Notes: a model not told the origin generated them from the letters alone. A stretch of 64,000 nucleotides of DNA from Clostridium sp. HBUAS56010 (GCF_007115105.1 NZ_SULJ01000001.1:372001-436000), one strand, 5' to 3'; shown: positions 34,927 to 45,160, numbered from the stretch's first letter. Numbers and translations: made by a program.

Positions 34927-35178
34927 TCAAATGAATCGATACATAATGAGTGCTGCTGCAACTCCTATAATGCCGGCAAGGGTTATCTTGATGTTAATAC
35001 CAAAAGTAATAACCAGAATACCAAAGTTCACCACAAGAGGAGTATCAAATCCAAAGGATTGTCCGGCATTCAGCCAGGACAACCAGGATATCCCCTGAGT
35101 AATGTTCCCGATAAATCCGCCCAGAACAACACCTGCAAGCATAAGAAGAAGCAGTACCCAGCAGTTTTTTTGCTTCAT
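34927..35178 (-). CDS. DUF4321 small membrane protein
   Basis: About 83 residues with two membrane segments: WVLLLLMLAGVVLGGFIGNI and VNFGILVITFGINIKITLAGIIGVAAALIMY, and a short loop between (TQGISWLSWLNAGQSFGFDTP). This matches DUF4321, a family found beside radC or maf in clostridia, with no known function. I prefer ATG 35178 with AAGGGG 11 bases upstream; an ATG at 35220 or 35229 would add 14-17 polar residues with no better site. It opens the shape/division run, 50 bp before radC. Confidence 0.75.
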   Translation of the reverse strand: MKQKNCWVLLLLMLAGVVLGGFIGNITQGISWLSWLNAGQSFGFDTPLVVNFGILVITFGINIKITLAGIIGVAAALIMYRFI

Positions 35179-35267
35179 CTGCTCTGCTACCCCTTTTGAT
35201 TTAATGGCAGGAATCTCCATACCTATCAAAACATTTTAACATAGATTTCCATTTGTGTACACCTTTT

Positions 35268-36548
35268 TTATAAATCAATTAATCCACTTTCAAAAAGCTT
35301 CTGTAAAGACATAAGGATCCCAAGTTTTGCATGGTACCAGGTAAGTCCCCCTTGAAAATACACCGCATATGGAGGTTTAATGGGACCATCTGCACTTAAT
35401 TCTATGGAAGATCCCTGGACGAATGCTCCTGCAGCCATAATAACTGGCGCATCGTATCCAGGCATATCCCATGGTTCCGGGGACACAAAACTATCTACCG
35501 GAGCGGCAGCCTGAATTCCCTGGCAAAAAGCAATAACACCTTCTGCCGTTCCAAAAGTAACTGCCTGGATAATGTCATGACGGGATTCTTTTCCATTGGG
35601 AACCACATCAAACCCCAGCTTCTCATAAACATTTGCCGCAAAAACAGCTCCCTTTAATGCACTTGCAACAACAGTTGGTGAAAGGAATAATCCCTGGTAA
35701 AAAGACTGGTTAAGCCCAAGGCTGGCTCCCACCTCCTTTCCAAGACCGGGTGCAGTCAGACGGTAAGAAGCCCGGTCAATACACTCTTTCTTTCCGGCGA
35801 TATATCCGCCAATAGGAGCAAGACCTCCTCCCGGATTCTTAATAAGAGAACCAACAATCATGTCCGCTCCAACGTCAGACGGCTCCATTCGTTCCACAAA
35901 TTCTCCATAACAATTGTCCACCATACAGATTACATCCGGTTTTATGTTCTTTACAAATGAAATCAGCTCGCCAATTTGGGTTACAGAAAATGTTGGTCTG
36001 GTATCATACCCTTTGGATCTTTGAATTGTAATAAGTCTGGTTTTTTCATTTATTGCCTTTTTAATTGCATCATAATCAAAAGTTCCATCGGAAAGAAGTT
36101 CTACCTGGCGGTAGGAAATCCCATATTCCTTCAAAGAACCAGTGCTTTCCCGGATTCCGATTACTTCTTCCAGCGTATCATAAGGTTTACCCGCAGGAGA
36201 AAGCAGTTCATCGCCTGGACGAAGATTTCCAGATAATGCAACAGACAGCGCATGGGTTCCGCTGATTAAATTGGGTCTCACTAAGGCAGTCTCCGTATGA
36301 AAAACGCTTGCATAAACAGCTTCCAGGGTATCCCGTCCCAGGTCATTATAGCCATATCCGGTTGTAGCTGCGAAATGAATGTCGCTGACCCGGTTGTCCT
36401 GCATAGCCTTTAATACCTTCATCTGATTGTATTCTGCATTTTCATCAATCCTGTCAAAACGATCTTTTAACTTTGCTTCTATCTTCTTTCCAAAGTTCAG
36501 TACAGCCTGACTGATTCCAAGTTTTTCATACATTGTATCTATTTCCAT
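35268..36548 (-). CDS. ynbB: PLP-dependent 'aluminium resistance'/methionine gamma-lyase-like protein
   Basis: A 426-residue fold-type I PLP enzyme of the YnbB family. HFAATTGYGYNDLGRDTLEAVYA is the N-terminal signature, VRPNLISGTHAL is near the cofactor phosphate, CMVDNCYGEFVE holds the Asp that pairs with the PLP nitrogen, and GSLIKNPGGGLAPIGGYIAG holds the Schiff-base Lys. Real substrates are not settled; the names come from an old resistance phenotype and from gamma-lyase similarity. It overlaps miaA by 10 bp, the same partnership as hfq/miaA-side genes in Bacillus, so cotranscription is nearly certain. Confidence 0.9.
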   Translation of the reverse strand: MEIDTMYEKLGISQAVLNFGKKIEAKLKDRFDRIDENAEYNQMKVLKAMQDNRVSDIHFAATTGYGYNDLGRDTLEAVYASVFHTETALVRPNLISGTHALSVALSGNLRPGDELLSPAGKPYDTLEEVIGIRESTGSLKEYGISYRQVELLSDGTFDYDAIKKAINEKTRLITIQRSKGYDTRPTFSVTQIGELISFVKNIKPDVICMVDNCYGEFVERMEPSDVGADMIVGSLIKNPGGGLAPIGGYIAGKKECIDRASYRLTAPGLGKEVGASLGLNQSFYQGLFLSPTVVASALKGAVFAANVYEKLGFDVVPNGKESRHDIIQAVTFGTAEGVIAFCQGIQAAAPVDSFVSPEPWDMPGYDAPVIMAAGAFVQGSSIELSADGPIKPPYAVYFQGGLTWYHAKLGILMSLQKLFESGLIDL

Positions 36549-37501
36549 GTTGCTCTTTTCTCCAATCCATACTGTTTATCAACTATTTCCATCATCTCTG
36601 CAAGTGCCTTATCCGGGTGGTATCCATAATCCGGAAGAGAAATCCATGTTACATCTTTTTCCCGTTTAAACCATGTGATCTGACGCTTTGCGAAATGTCT
36701 TGTATCTCTTTTCAGGAAGTAAATGGCTTCCTCCAGAGAACAGGTTCCATCCAGATAATCAAGGATCTCTTTATATCCAAGTCCCTGCATGGAAACCAGC
36801 TCTCTGGTACAGCCCATAGACTTTAATCTCTCAACCTCTTTCACCAGTCCCTGTTCCACCATCTGGTCCACCCGGCTGTCGATCCGCTTATAGAGTGTAT
36901 CACGGTCCATATTTATTACAAAGTATAAAAAGTCATAGGGAGATTTCTTTTCCCGTTCCCGTTTGTTGTGTACAGAAATCTGCTCACCTGTCTGACGATA
37001 GAACTCAATGGCACGAATAACCCTTTTTACATTGTTCGAATGAATCTGTTCTGCGGATTCAGGATCAATATTTCTGAGAATCTGATGAAGATACTCTCCG
37101 CCCTTTTCTTTTGCCAATGCTTCCAGTTCACTTCGCAGGGAAGAATCCTCTTTTGTCTCCGTAAAATCTATGTCATATAATAGTGCCTGGATATAAAAGC
37201 CGGTTCCTCCTGTCACAATGGGAATATGTTCTCTGGAATAAATCTCGTCCATCGCCTTTTTTGCCATTGACTGAAATATGGTTACATTAAATTCCTCCTG
37301 CGGCTCGAGCACATCAATCAGATGATGGGGAACACCTTCCATCTCTTCTTCTGATATCTTTGCAGAACCAATATCCATGTGACGGTATACCTGCATGGAA
37401 TCCGCACTGATAATCTCTCCGCCAATAGCTTTTGCAAGATTAATTGATAATGCAGTTTTTCCGACTGCTGTAGGTCCAGTTAAAACAATCAGTGGTTTCA
37501 T
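36539..37501 (-). CDS. miaA: tRNA dimethylallyltransferase
   Basis: About 320 residues. MiaA adds a dimethylallyl group to A37 of tRNAs reading UNN codons; MiaB (same cluster) then methylthiolates it. The P-loop is GPTAVGKTALS at residues 9-19, followed by GGEIISADSMQVYRHMDIGSAK (DSxQ substrate motif), the GGTGFYIQALLYDIDF loop and the C-terminal YLKRDTRHFAKRQITWFKRE (RQ-TWFR-type motif). ATG 37501 overlaps the mutL stop as TGATG; a GTG one codon earlier is possible. It overlaps ynbB by 10 bp. Confidence 0.96.
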   Translation of the reverse strand: MKPLIVLTGPTAVGKTALSINLAKAIGGEIISADSMQVYRHMDIGSAKISEEEMEGVPHHLIDVLEPQEEFNVTIFQSMAKKAMDEIYSREHIPIVTGGTGFYIQALLYDIDFTETKEDSSLRSELEALAKEKGGEYLHQILRNIDPESAEQIHSNNVKRVIRAIEFYRQTGEQISVHNKREREKKSPYDFLYFVINMDRDTLYKRIDSRVDQMVEQGLVKEVERLKSMGCTRELVSMQGLGYKEILDYLDGTCSLEEAIYFLKRDTRHFAKRQITWFKREKDVTWISLPDYGYHPDKALAEMMEIVDKQYGLEKRATWK

Positions 37502-39432
37502 CACACAATCCTCTTGAATTTCTTTTCCAGTTCATATTTACTCATGGAAATAATGGTTGGCCTTCCATGGGGACAGGCATAAGGATTCTCAAGTCCCAGA
37601 AGCTGATCAATTAACTCATTGGCTTCTGCAAAGGAAAGACGGTTTCCGCCTTTTACAGCGGCTTTGCAGGACATGGTTGCAACCCGGTCATAAATAATGT
37701 CAGGATTGCTGGCAGCCCCTTCTTCTGACAGTCCGTCAATCATCTCAATAAGCAACTCTTTTTTTGCAATGGAGAATAAATTGGCAGGAACACCTCTGAC
37801 CGCATATTCCCTTCCTCCAAACGGCTCAATCTCAAATCCCATCTGGGTAAAGTAGGTTAAGTGCTGCTGCAGAAGAACTTCTTCATTCCGGTTAAGGGTC
37901 AGTATAATCGGAGGACTGACCAGCTGGGAAGTATACTCCCTGGTTTTAAGTGTTGCCATTGTCTTCTCATATAAAACCTTTTCATGTGCAGCATGCTGAT
38001 CAATAATATAAAGCTGTTCGTTAAACTCAACCAGCCAGTAAGTATCAAATAATTGTCCAATCAGTTTGTGCATGGAGCGGGCTTTTGGTTCTAATAATTT
38101 CCCATCAAAAAGATCCATCTGACCAGCTTTTGTCTCTTCTTGTTTTAATTCTTTCTTGTGATCACTTGCCGGAAGAGGGTTAGAAGCGGCAGATTGAGGG
38201 AGCCAGTTTTTCAGAAGATCATCCGGTTCTTTTACCTGTTCCAAGATTGGAGTCTGGGGAATCAGCCGTTTCTGAAATTCAGGCACAGAAGGACTCTCAT
38301 TTATCTCCTTTGCGGCGGCCTGTTGCTGCATCGCCATGAGTCGTCTCTTTTCAAACGGTTCCGGAGCGGGTTCCAGCTTCTTTCCCGGCATATGCAGAGC
38401 ATTCTCTTCTTTTCTTTTCTCCAGCTCCACCTCAGGAATCAGTTCCTTATGGGCAAGTGCATTTGCAACCGCCTGATACACCATATGATATACCATGTCT
38501 CCATCCCGGAAACGCAGCTCCATCTTTGTAGGATGAACATTGACATCAAGCGTCTCCGGCTCAATGGTAAAGTGAAGCATGGTAAATGGATACTTATGCT
38601 GCATCATAAATGGCTTATAAGCTTCTTCAATGGCACGGCATATAATACTGCTTTTAATATACCTTCCATTGATAAAATAATTTTCATAATTTCGGTTTCC
38701 TCTTGCAATTACAGGTTTGCCAATGTACCCCCGAATGGATACTTCCGGTTGTTTCACGGATACTTCCAACAGGTTGGAGGCAATCTCCCTGCCAAAAACC
38801 GTATAGACAATATCTTTTAAATTATGATTTCCAGAAGTATGAAGCTTATTCTGGTTATTCTGGATAAACCGAATCGAAATCTCCGGATGGGACAGAGCCA
38901 GTTTTTCCACCAGGTCGGATACATGTGCGCCTTCTGTCATCGGTGTTTTTAAAAACTTTTTTCTGGCGGGTGTGTTGTAAAACAGGTTTCTGGCAATAAA
39001 TGTCGTTCCCTCCGGAGCACCGATTTCTTCCAGATTACGTTCCTCGCCGCCCTCAATCTGGTAACGGGTTCCGGTCAGACCTACACTGGTCTTTGTAATA
39101 AGTTCTACCTGGGATACTGCAGCAATACTTGCCAGTGCCTCTCCGCGAAAACCTAAAGAAGAGACTGTAAATAAATCCTCTACGGATTTGATCTTACTTG
39201 TGGAATGGCGAAGGAACGCCAATGGGACTTCCTCTTTTGAAATTCCGCAGCCATTATCCGTTACCCGGATAAAAGAAGTACCGCCTTCCTTGATCTCCAC
39301 GGTTACGGCAGTTGCTTTTGCATCAATCGCATTCTCCAGCAACTCCTTTACAACCGAAGCAGGCCGTTCAATTACTTCACCGGCAGCAATCTTATTAATG
39401 GTATTTTGATCCAGTACAGTTATATTAGGCAT
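37501..39432 (-). CDS. mutL: DNA mismatch repair protein MutL
   Basis: A 643-residue GHKL ATPase linking MutS mismatch recognition to strand incision. N-terminal motifs are IAAGEVIERPASVVKELLENAIDA (motif I), ITDNGCGI-type VTDNGCGISKEE (motif II) and SLGFRGEALASIAAV (motif III); the variable linker spans about 340-440. The C-terminal domain has DQHAAHEKVLYE, the metal-binding endonuclease motif variant expected in Gram-positives (DQHA-E-), plus CPHGRPT near the end. AAGGAG precedes the ATG; it begins 21 bp after mutS. Confidence 0.97.
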   Translation of the reverse strand: MPNITVLDQNTINKIAAGEVIERPASVVKELLENAIDAKATAVTVEIKEGGTSFIRVTDNGCGISKEEVPLAFLRHSTSKIKSVEDLFTVSSLGFRGEALASIAAVSQVELITKTSVGLTGTRYQIEGGEERNLEEIGAPEGTTFIARNLFYNTPARKKFLKTPMTEGAHVSDLVEKLALSHPEISIRFIQNNQNKLHTSGNHNLKDIVYTVFGREIASNLLEVSVKQPEVSIRGYIGKPVIARGNRNYENYFINGRYIKSSIICRAIEEAYKPFMMQHKYPFTMLHFTIEPETLDVNVHPTKMELRFRDGDMVYHMVYQAVANALAHKELIPEVELEKRKEENALHMPGKKLEPAPEPFEKRRLMAMQQQAAAKEINESPSVPEFQKRLIPQTPILEQVKEPDDLLKNWLPQSAASNPLPASDHKKELKQEETKAGQMDLFDGKLLEPKARSMHKLIGQLFDTYWLVEFNEQLYIIDQHAAHEKVLYEKTMATLKTREYTSQLVSPPIILTLNRNEEVLLQQHLTYFTQMGFEIEPFGGREYAVRGVPANLFSIAKKELLIEMIDGLSEEGAASNPDIIYDRVATMSCKAAVKGGNRLSFAEANELIDQLLGLENPYACPHGRPTIISMSKYELEKKFKRIV

Positions 39433-39453
39433 GACATCAGCTCCTTTTTCTTG

Positions 39454-42105
39454 TTACCAGCGGTTTTTCAGCTTTGTCTGTAAACGGTATAAGGTATTGA
39501 GCGCATCAATGGGAGTCATGGTGCCAAGTTCCAGATCTTCCAGTTCTTTAATAATGTCATTGTCTTTTACAGTGTCAAACAGTGAAATCTGTTGTAAATC
39601 CACTTCGTCTGGCTTTGGAACGACTTTTCTCTGGGGAAGGTTGCTGTTACCTTCAGCAATCTCCTTGGCTTTTACCGTAATATCTGCATCACTCAATTCC
39701 GCCAGAAGCTCTTTTGCTCTGGTTATGACAGAATCGGGAACACCTGCCAGCTTGGCTACCTGAATACCGTAACTTTTATCGGCACCGCCTTTTATGATCT
39801 TTCTTAAAAAGACGATATCATCTCCCTGTTCCTTTACTGCAATACAGTAATTGTTGACCCCGCCCATGGTTCCTTCTAATTCAGTCAGTTCATGGTAATG
39901 GGTTGCAAACAGAGTCTTTGCTCCAAGAATCTTGGAGTTGCTGATATGTTCCACAACTGCCCATGCAATGCTGAGACCATCAAACGTGCTGGTTCCACGT
40001 CCAATCTCATCAAGAACAATCAGACTGTTCTTTGTTGCATTCCGAAGAATATTGGCAACTTCCGTCATCTCAACCATAAACGTACTTTGACCGGAAGCCA
40101 AATCATCCGATGCTCCTACTCTTGTAAAGATGCGGTCGCAGATTCCAATATTGGCTTCTTCTGCCGGAACAAAACTCCCGATCTGTGCCATGAGAACAAT
40201 GAGTGCAGTCTGCCTCATATAGGTTGATTTACCAGCCATATTGGGACCTGTTATAATAGATAAACGGTTTTTGGCATTGTCCAGATAGGTATCATTGGAA
40301 ACAAACAGATCATCTCTCATCATCTTTTCAACAACCGGATGCCGTCCGTTCTTTATATCAATCAATCCCTTTTCATTGATGGAGGGCTTTATATAATTAT
40401 TCTTTGTTGCAACTGTAGAAAGAGAGGTAAGTACATCAATTCCCGCAACAGCTCTTGCTGTTTTCTGAATACGCAATACCTGATCAGCAACAGAATCTCT
40501 TACCTGGCAAAACAACTGATATTCCAGGGAAAACAGCTTATCCTCCGCTCCAAGAATCACATCTTCCAGTTCTTTTAGTTCATCGGTGGTATAACGCTCG
40601 GCATTGGCAAGGGTCTGTTTTCTCACAAAATAGTCAGGAACAAGGTCTTTAAAGGAATTAGTGACTTCAAAATAATAGCCAAAAACTTTATTAAACTTAA
40701 CCTTTAAATTCTTAATTCCTGTCTTTTCTTTCTCCCGTGCTTCCAGTTCAGCCAGCCAGTTCTTTCCCTCTGTTTTTGCGTGGCGAAGTTTATCCGCCTC
40801 TTCCTGAAAACCTTCTTTTATGATTCCGCCTTCCCTTATGGTAATAGGCGGATCATCCACAATTGCCCTTTCAACCAAATCTTTAATGTCATCAAGCGGG
40901 TCCAGTTCATTGTGTAGCTCCATTAACATATCACTATTAAATTCACCTAAAATATTTTTAATATGAGGAAGCATTTCCAGAGAGTTTTTAAACGCAATCA
41001 AATCCCTGGGGCTGGCTGTCTTATAGCTGATTCGCCCAATCAACCGCTCCAGGTCATAAATAGGATTTAAATATTCACATATTTCTTCTCTTGAAATGTA
41101 ATTCATATTCAGCTCTTCCACCGCTGTTTGTCGTTTTATAATATCTGCTTTGTGGATGAGGGGCTGTTCAATATAGGTGCGGAGAAGTCTTGCACCCATA
41201 GCTGTCTTTGTTCTGTCCAGAACCCATAAAAGACTTCCCCTCTTTTGCTTTTCTCTGAGAGTTTCCAAAAGTTCCAGATTTCTTCTGGTGGAAGTATCAA
41301 TGATCATGAACTGACTGGTGGAATAAGGGGTAATGGTGGTGATATGGGATAAGCTGTTTTTCTGTGTCTCATACATATATTGCATCACAGCACCGGAAGC
41401 AATAATCCCAGTGTCATAGTCCTCAAGCCCAAGTCCAGAGAGAGAGCCTACCTTGTAGTGCTCTTTTAGAATGTTCCGACAGATTTCGTCCGAAAAGAAA
41501 TGATTATCCAAAGAAGAAATAACTGCGTGATAACGGTTTCTGATCTCTTCGATATCAACTCCGGAAACATAAAATGCCTCGTTGCAGATAATCTCTGAGG
41601 GGGAAAATTTATTGATCTCATCGGTTAACTCCCGGTCAGATCCTACCTCAGTCACAAGAAAATCTCCAGTAGTAATATCAGTAACTGCAATTCCAAACGT
41701 TTCCCCTATGTAAACAATTCCCATTAAGTAATTGTTTTTTGTTTCATCAAGAGCCATTGCACTTGTGACTGTACCAGGAGTGACAACACGGATCACTTCT
41801 CTTTTAACCAGCCCTTTTGCCTGCTTTGGATCTTCCATCTGCTCGGCAATTGCAACTTTGAACCCTTTTTGAACCAAACGGTTTAAATAGGTCTCTACGG
41901 CATGATGAGGAACGCCGCACATGGGTGCACGTTCCTCTAATCCGCATTCTTTTCCTGTTAGTGTAATCTCCAATTCTCTGGAAACAGTAACTGCGTCATC
42001 AAAAAACATCTCATAAAAGTCTCCCAGCCGATAAAACAGAAGACAATCCGGATATTCTTTTTTTGTTTCCAGGTAATGGGTCATCATTGGTGATAATCCA
42101 GCCAT
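39454..42105 (-). CDS. mutS: DNA mismatch repair protein MutS
   Basis: An 883-residue mismatch-binding ATPase. Domain I has the mismatch-contacting YRLGDFYEMFFDDA (Phe-x-Glu) near residue 29; the clamp and lever follow, and the ABC-type ATPase has Walker A GPNMAGKSTYMRQ, the SQSTFMVEM-type ASGQSTFMVEMTE signature, Walker B LIVLDEIGRGTSTFDG and the ATHYHELTEL His. The C-terminal 80 residues include the dimer and beta-clamp-type tail (QQISLF). Length is typical of MutS1. It is 28 bp after miaB and 21 bp before mutL. Confidence 0.98.
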   Translation of the reverse strand: MAGLSPMMTHYLETKKEYPDCLLFYRLGDFYEMFFDDAVTVSRELEITLTGKECGLEERAPMCGVPHHAVETYLNRLVQKGFKVAIAEQMEDPKQAKGLVKREVIRVVTPGTVTSAMALDETKNNYLMGIVYIGETFGIAVTDITTGDFLVTEVGSDRELTDEINKFSPSEIICNEAFYVSGVDIEEIRNRYHAVISSLDNHFFSDEICRNILKEHYKVGSLSGLGLEDYDTGIIASGAVMQYMYETQKNSLSHITTITPYSTSQFMIIDTSTRRNLELLETLREKQKRGSLLWVLDRTKTAMGARLLRTYIEQPLIHKADIIKRQTAVEELNMNYISREEICEYLNPIYDLERLIGRISYKTASPRDLIAFKNSLEMLPHIKNILGEFNSDMLMELHNELDPLDDIKDLVERAIVDDPPITIREGGIIKEGFQEEADKLRHAKTEGKNWLAELEAREKEKTGIKNLKVKFNKVFGYYFEVTNSFKDLVPDYFVRKQTLANAERYTTDELKELEDVILGAEDKLFSLEYQLFCQVRDSVADQVLRIQKTARAVAGIDVLTSLSTVATKNNYIKPSINEKGLIDIKNGRHPVVEKMMRDDLFVSNDTYLDNAKNRLSIITGPNMAGKSTYMRQTALIVLMAQIGSFVPAEEANIGICDRIFTRVGASDDLASGQSTFMVEMTEVANILRNATKNSLIVLDEIGRGTSTFDGLSIAWAVVEHISNSKILGAKTLFATHYHELTELEGTMGGVNNYCIAVKEQGDDIVFLRKIIKGGADKSYGIQVAKLAGVPDSVITRAKELLAELSDADITVKAKEIAEGNSNLPQRKVVPKPDEVDLQQISLFDTVKDNDIIKELEDLELGTMTPIDALNTLYRLQTKLKNRW

Positions 42106-42133
42106 GGTACTTTGTTTCCTCTTTTCTCTATGT

Positions 42134-43582
42134 TTATGCTCTTAAAGTTCCCATATAATAAAATCCTTTGGATTCATCCAGATACACATCCACGATCTTA
42201 CCGATAAGAGAAGGGTCTCCTTTAAAGTGCACGGTTGTATTATTCCCCATCCGTCCAGTCATAAGGCCTTCCCCATGATCATTTACTTCTTCAACCAGTA
42301 CCTTCTGTACGGTGTGTTCATCCTTTCCGCATACCTCGGAAGAAATTCTCTGTACTTCAGTCAGTAAGCGGTCAAAACGGTTCTTCACGTCCTCGTCTGC
42401 AATCTGACATTCCATTTTAGCTGCCGGAGTTCCGGTACGTTTGGAATAAATAAAGGTAAATGCACTGTCAAAACGCACTTTTTTAACAACATCAAGTGTC
42501 TCTAAAAAGTCTTCCTCTGTCTCTCCGGGAAAACCAACAATAATATCTGTGGTCAGAGAAATATCAGGCATGGCTGTCCGGATCTTTTCCACAAGCTCCA
42601 GGTATTTTTCCTTTGTATAACTCCGGTTCATAGCTTTTAGAACACGGCTGCTTCCTGATTGGAGAGGAAGATGAATATGACGACAGACCTTCTTCGAATT
42701 CTTCATGGCTTCAATCAACTCATCAGAAAGATCCTTTGGGTGAGAGGTCATAAAACGGATACGCTCCAGCCCCTCAATCTTGTCCACTTGCGTGAGAAGT
42801 TCTGCAAAGCTTACGGGTTCATCAAGATTCTTTCCATAAGAGTTCACATTCTGTCCCAGAAGCATGATCTCAACAACCCCATCTTCAGAGAGTCTGGTTA
42901 TCTCGTCCACAATATCTTTGGGATTACGGCTCCGCTCCCTTCCTCGCACGTAAGGAACAATACAGTAGCTACAGAAGTTATTGCAGCCAAACATAATATT
43001 AACCCCTGATTTGAACGGGAATTTGCGGTCCGTAGGAAGATCCTCTACAATGCGGTCTGTTTCCTTCCATATGTCAACTACCATCTTTTTCTTATCCAGA
43101 CGCTCTGCCATCAATTCCGCTAATTTAAATATGTTATGAGTACCAAAGATAATGTCCACAAAGCGATAGCTTTTCTTTATCTTTGCAACCACTTCTTCTT
43201 CCTGCATCATGCAGCCGCAAAGAGAAATCATCATATGAGGATTCTTTTTCTTTAAACTGTTTAAATATCCCAAACGGCCATAGACCCTCTGATTTGCATT
43301 CTCCCTGACTGTACAGGTATTATAAAGAACAAAATCCGCTTCTTCCGATTCTGTTTCCACAAAACCGATTGCTTCTAAAATACCCTGTAGTTTTTCAGAA
43401 TCCCTGGAATTCATCTGACAGCCAAATGTAGCAATATGGAAAGTAAAAATTTCTCTCCCGGCAGCCTCTTTTATTTTTTCAAGCAGAGCCTTACAATATT
43501 CCATAAAAAAATACTGTCTTGCAGGTTCATCCAGTGGTGCATATTGGCAGGCATCATCATAAGTCATATTTATATAATTCAT
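42134..43582 (-). CDS. miaB: tRNA-2-methylthio-N6-dimethylallyladenosine synthase
   Basis: A 482-residue radical-SAM methylthiotransferase that adds the ms2 group to i6A37, completing the MiaA product. The N-terminal UPF0004 domain holds one iron-sulfur cluster (FGCQMNSRDSEK, LCGCMMQEEE and the Cys in NTCTVREN); the radical-SAM cluster motif is GCNNFCSYCIVPYVRGRERSR (CxxxCxxC); a TRAM domain closes the protein (VLVEEVNDHGEGLMTGRMGNNTTVHF). A 45-residue N-terminal extension precedes the core. It has a good promoter directly upstream and is the first gene of the miaB-mutS-mutL-miaA-ynbB run. Confidence 0.97.
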   Translation of the reverse strand: MNYINMTYDDACQYAPLDEPARQYFFMEYCKALLEKIKEAAGREIFTFHIATFGCQMNSRDSEKLQGILEAIGFVETESEEADFVLYNTCTVRENANQRVYGRLGYLNSLKKKNPHMMISLCGCMMQEEEVVAKIKKSYRFVDIIFGTHNIFKLAELMAERLDKKKMVVDIWKETDRIVEDLPTDRKFPFKSGVNIMFGCNNFCSYCIVPYVRGRERSRNPKDIVDEITRLSEDGVVEIMLLGQNVNSYGKNLDEPVSFAELLTQVDKIEGLERIRFMTSHPKDLSDELIEAMKNSKKVCRHIHLPLQSGSSRVLKAMNRSYTKEKYLELVEKIRTAMPDISLTTDIIVGFPGETEEDFLETLDVVKKVRFDSAFTFIYSKRTGTPAAKMECQIADEDVKNRFDRLLTEVQRISSEVCGKDEHTVQKVLVEEVNDHGEGLMTGRMGNNTTVHFKGDPSLIGKIVDVYLDESKGFYYMGTLRA

Positions 43583-43615
43583 CTACTTAACCTCTTAATT
43601 TTATTCGATTTTTCC

Positions 43616-43644
43616 ATTATAGCATAAATAATATTGATTGCAAA
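43616..43644 (-). promoter_or_regulatory. Sigma-A promoter for miaB-mutS-mutL-miaA
   Basis: On the minus strand TTTGCA (43644-43639), a 17-base spacer and TATAAT (43621-43616) lie about 35 bases before the miaB ATG. The -35 box touches the end of the upstream ABC-F gene, so the repair/modification operon has its own promoter. Confidence 0.75.
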
Positions 43645-43645
43645 G

Positions 43646-45160
43646 TTAAAAATCCACTTGTTCCAGAAGCACCTTACCCGTAGCAATTTTTCCAGTAAAT
43701 ACCTCATCATGCTCCACAAATAGCATTGTTGGCTTAAACTGCTGAATCAGATTTTCAATCTGAATTCTGGAATAAACATCTATAAAGTTCAGCGGTTCAT
43801 CCCATATATAGAGGTGGGCTCGTTCACAAAGACTCCGGGCAATCAGTACTTTTTTCTTCTGTCCTTCACTGTATCTTTCCATTGGCATTTCAAACTGTTC
43901 CCTGGATATATCAAGTTTTTTCAAAACTGATTTAAAAAGAGACTCTTCGATTCTGCATTCCCTTGCATAGTCAGTCAAACTCCCCGTTAAAAAGGAGGTA
44001 TCCTGGGAAACATAAGAAATCTTTAGTCCGCTTGCGGTCTCTAAGGTTCCCTTGTATTTCATTTTCAGATCCAGATGTTCTTTTTCCAGAACCAGCTTCA
44101 GTATCGTGGATTTTCCGCTTCCATTTCGCCCTGCAAGACAGACTCTCTGCCCTTGTTCCAGATCAAATGTTACCGGCCTGCACACTGGTTTTTCAAAAAA
44201 AGGAGTCACTTCTTTCAACGAAAGAATCCGGTTCGTATGGTGAATTTCAGGATAAAGTTTTAATGATTCTGCTTCTTCCACGTTTTTCAAGAGATTTTTC
44301 TTTTCGTTAATTGCCCGTTCCTGCCTATGTTCCAGATTCTTTCTTCGCATCTGCATACGCCTTGACTTCTCTCCCACGTATGCTCTTGTGTCAATGGATT
44401 TTTCATGGACAGCAGACTTTTTACCAAGTTTCGTGGATTCTGCCTGATCTGCCCATTTCTTTGACTGTTTTGCGGCTATTTCCAAATGACGGACTTCTTT
44501 TTTCAGTCTCTCTTGTTCTGCCTGTTCATATTGATCGGTCTTCTGTTTGTTTTCATACCAGGTACTGAAATTTCCCCTCTGAACTTCTATATTTGTTTTA
44601 TTAATAGAAAGAATGTGATCAACACAATCATCAAGAAACTTTCTGTCATGGGATACAAGAATAAAGCCATTTTTACTTTTTAAGTATCTGCTTACTGCTT
44701 CTCTTCCTTCCACATCAAGATGATTGGTTGGTTCATCAATTAAAAGAAAACTGTTTTCCTTTAAAAACAGTGCTGCCAAAAGAACTTTTGTCTGCTGTCC
44801 CTTTGATAACGTAGAAAAAGGACGATACAATATTTCTTCCGAAACCTGCAGACGGGATAATTCCCTTTTGATCATCCATATCTCCCCAGATTCCAGCAAA
44901 GAATCCACAATATCCAGAGTATTCCTTTCCTCATCTGGTATGAAAAATGGGAAATACTCAAATTTTACGCTGGAATGAATCTTCCCTGTATACGGATAAC
45001 GTTTCATCAGCAGATTTAAAAACGTAGTTTTTCCTCTTCCGTTCCTTCCGGTGAACCCGATTTTCCAATCCGTATCAATTTGAAATGTCACATGCTCAAA
45101 GACAGGCTCATAGCTTCCATCATAGGAAAAAGACAGATCCGTAACTTGTATTAATGACAT
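43646..45160 (-). CDS. ABC-F ribosomal protection protein, Lsa type
   Basis: A 504-residue protein with two ABC ATPase domains and no membrane segment. First Walker A is GRNGRGKTT (about 36-44), first signature STLSKGQQTKV, Walker B FLLIDEPTNHLD; the second half has GRNGSGKST, YSEGQKKKV and YIWDEPLNFID. The linker between them (about 195-300) is long, basic and helical, the arm that reaches the ribosomal exit site. Pattern and the second-half wording match Lsa(A)-like proteins, which displace lincosamide, streptogramin A and pleuromutilin drugs. ATG 45160 has GGAGG 7 bases upstream. An attenuator-like leader precedes it. Drug range is not readable from sequence. Confidence 0.9.
   Translation of the reverse strand: MSLIQVTDLSFSYDGSYEPVFEHVTFQIDTDWKIGFTGRNGRGKTTFLNLLMKRYPYTGKIHSSVKFEYFPFFIPDEERNTLDIVDSLLESGEIWMIKRELSRLQVSEEILYRPFSTLSKGQQTKVLLAALFLKENSFLLIDEPTNHLDVEGREAVSRYLKSKNGFILVSHDRKFLDDCVDHILSINKTNIEVQRGNFSTWYENKQKTDQYEQAEQERLKKEVRHLEIAAKQSKKWADQAESTKLGKKSAVHEKSIDTRAYVGEKSRRMQMRRKNLEHRQERAINEKKNLLKNVEEAESLKLYPEIHHTNRILSLKEVTPFFEKPVCRPVTFDLEQGQRVCLAGRNGSGKSTILKLVLEKEHLDLKMKYKGTLETASGLKISYVSQDTSFLTGSLTDYARECRIEESLFKSVLKKLDISREQFEMPMERYSEGQKKKVLIARSLCERAHLYIWDEPLNFIDVYSRIQIENLIQQFKPTMLFVEHDEVFTGKIATGKVLLEQVDF

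Noticed and set aside
38158-38820. A long plus-strand open frame opposite mutL (220 codons)
   Set aside because: It is antisense to the well-conserved mutL frame, has no ribosome site and its product is a Leu/His/Arg-rich mirror of MutL codons.
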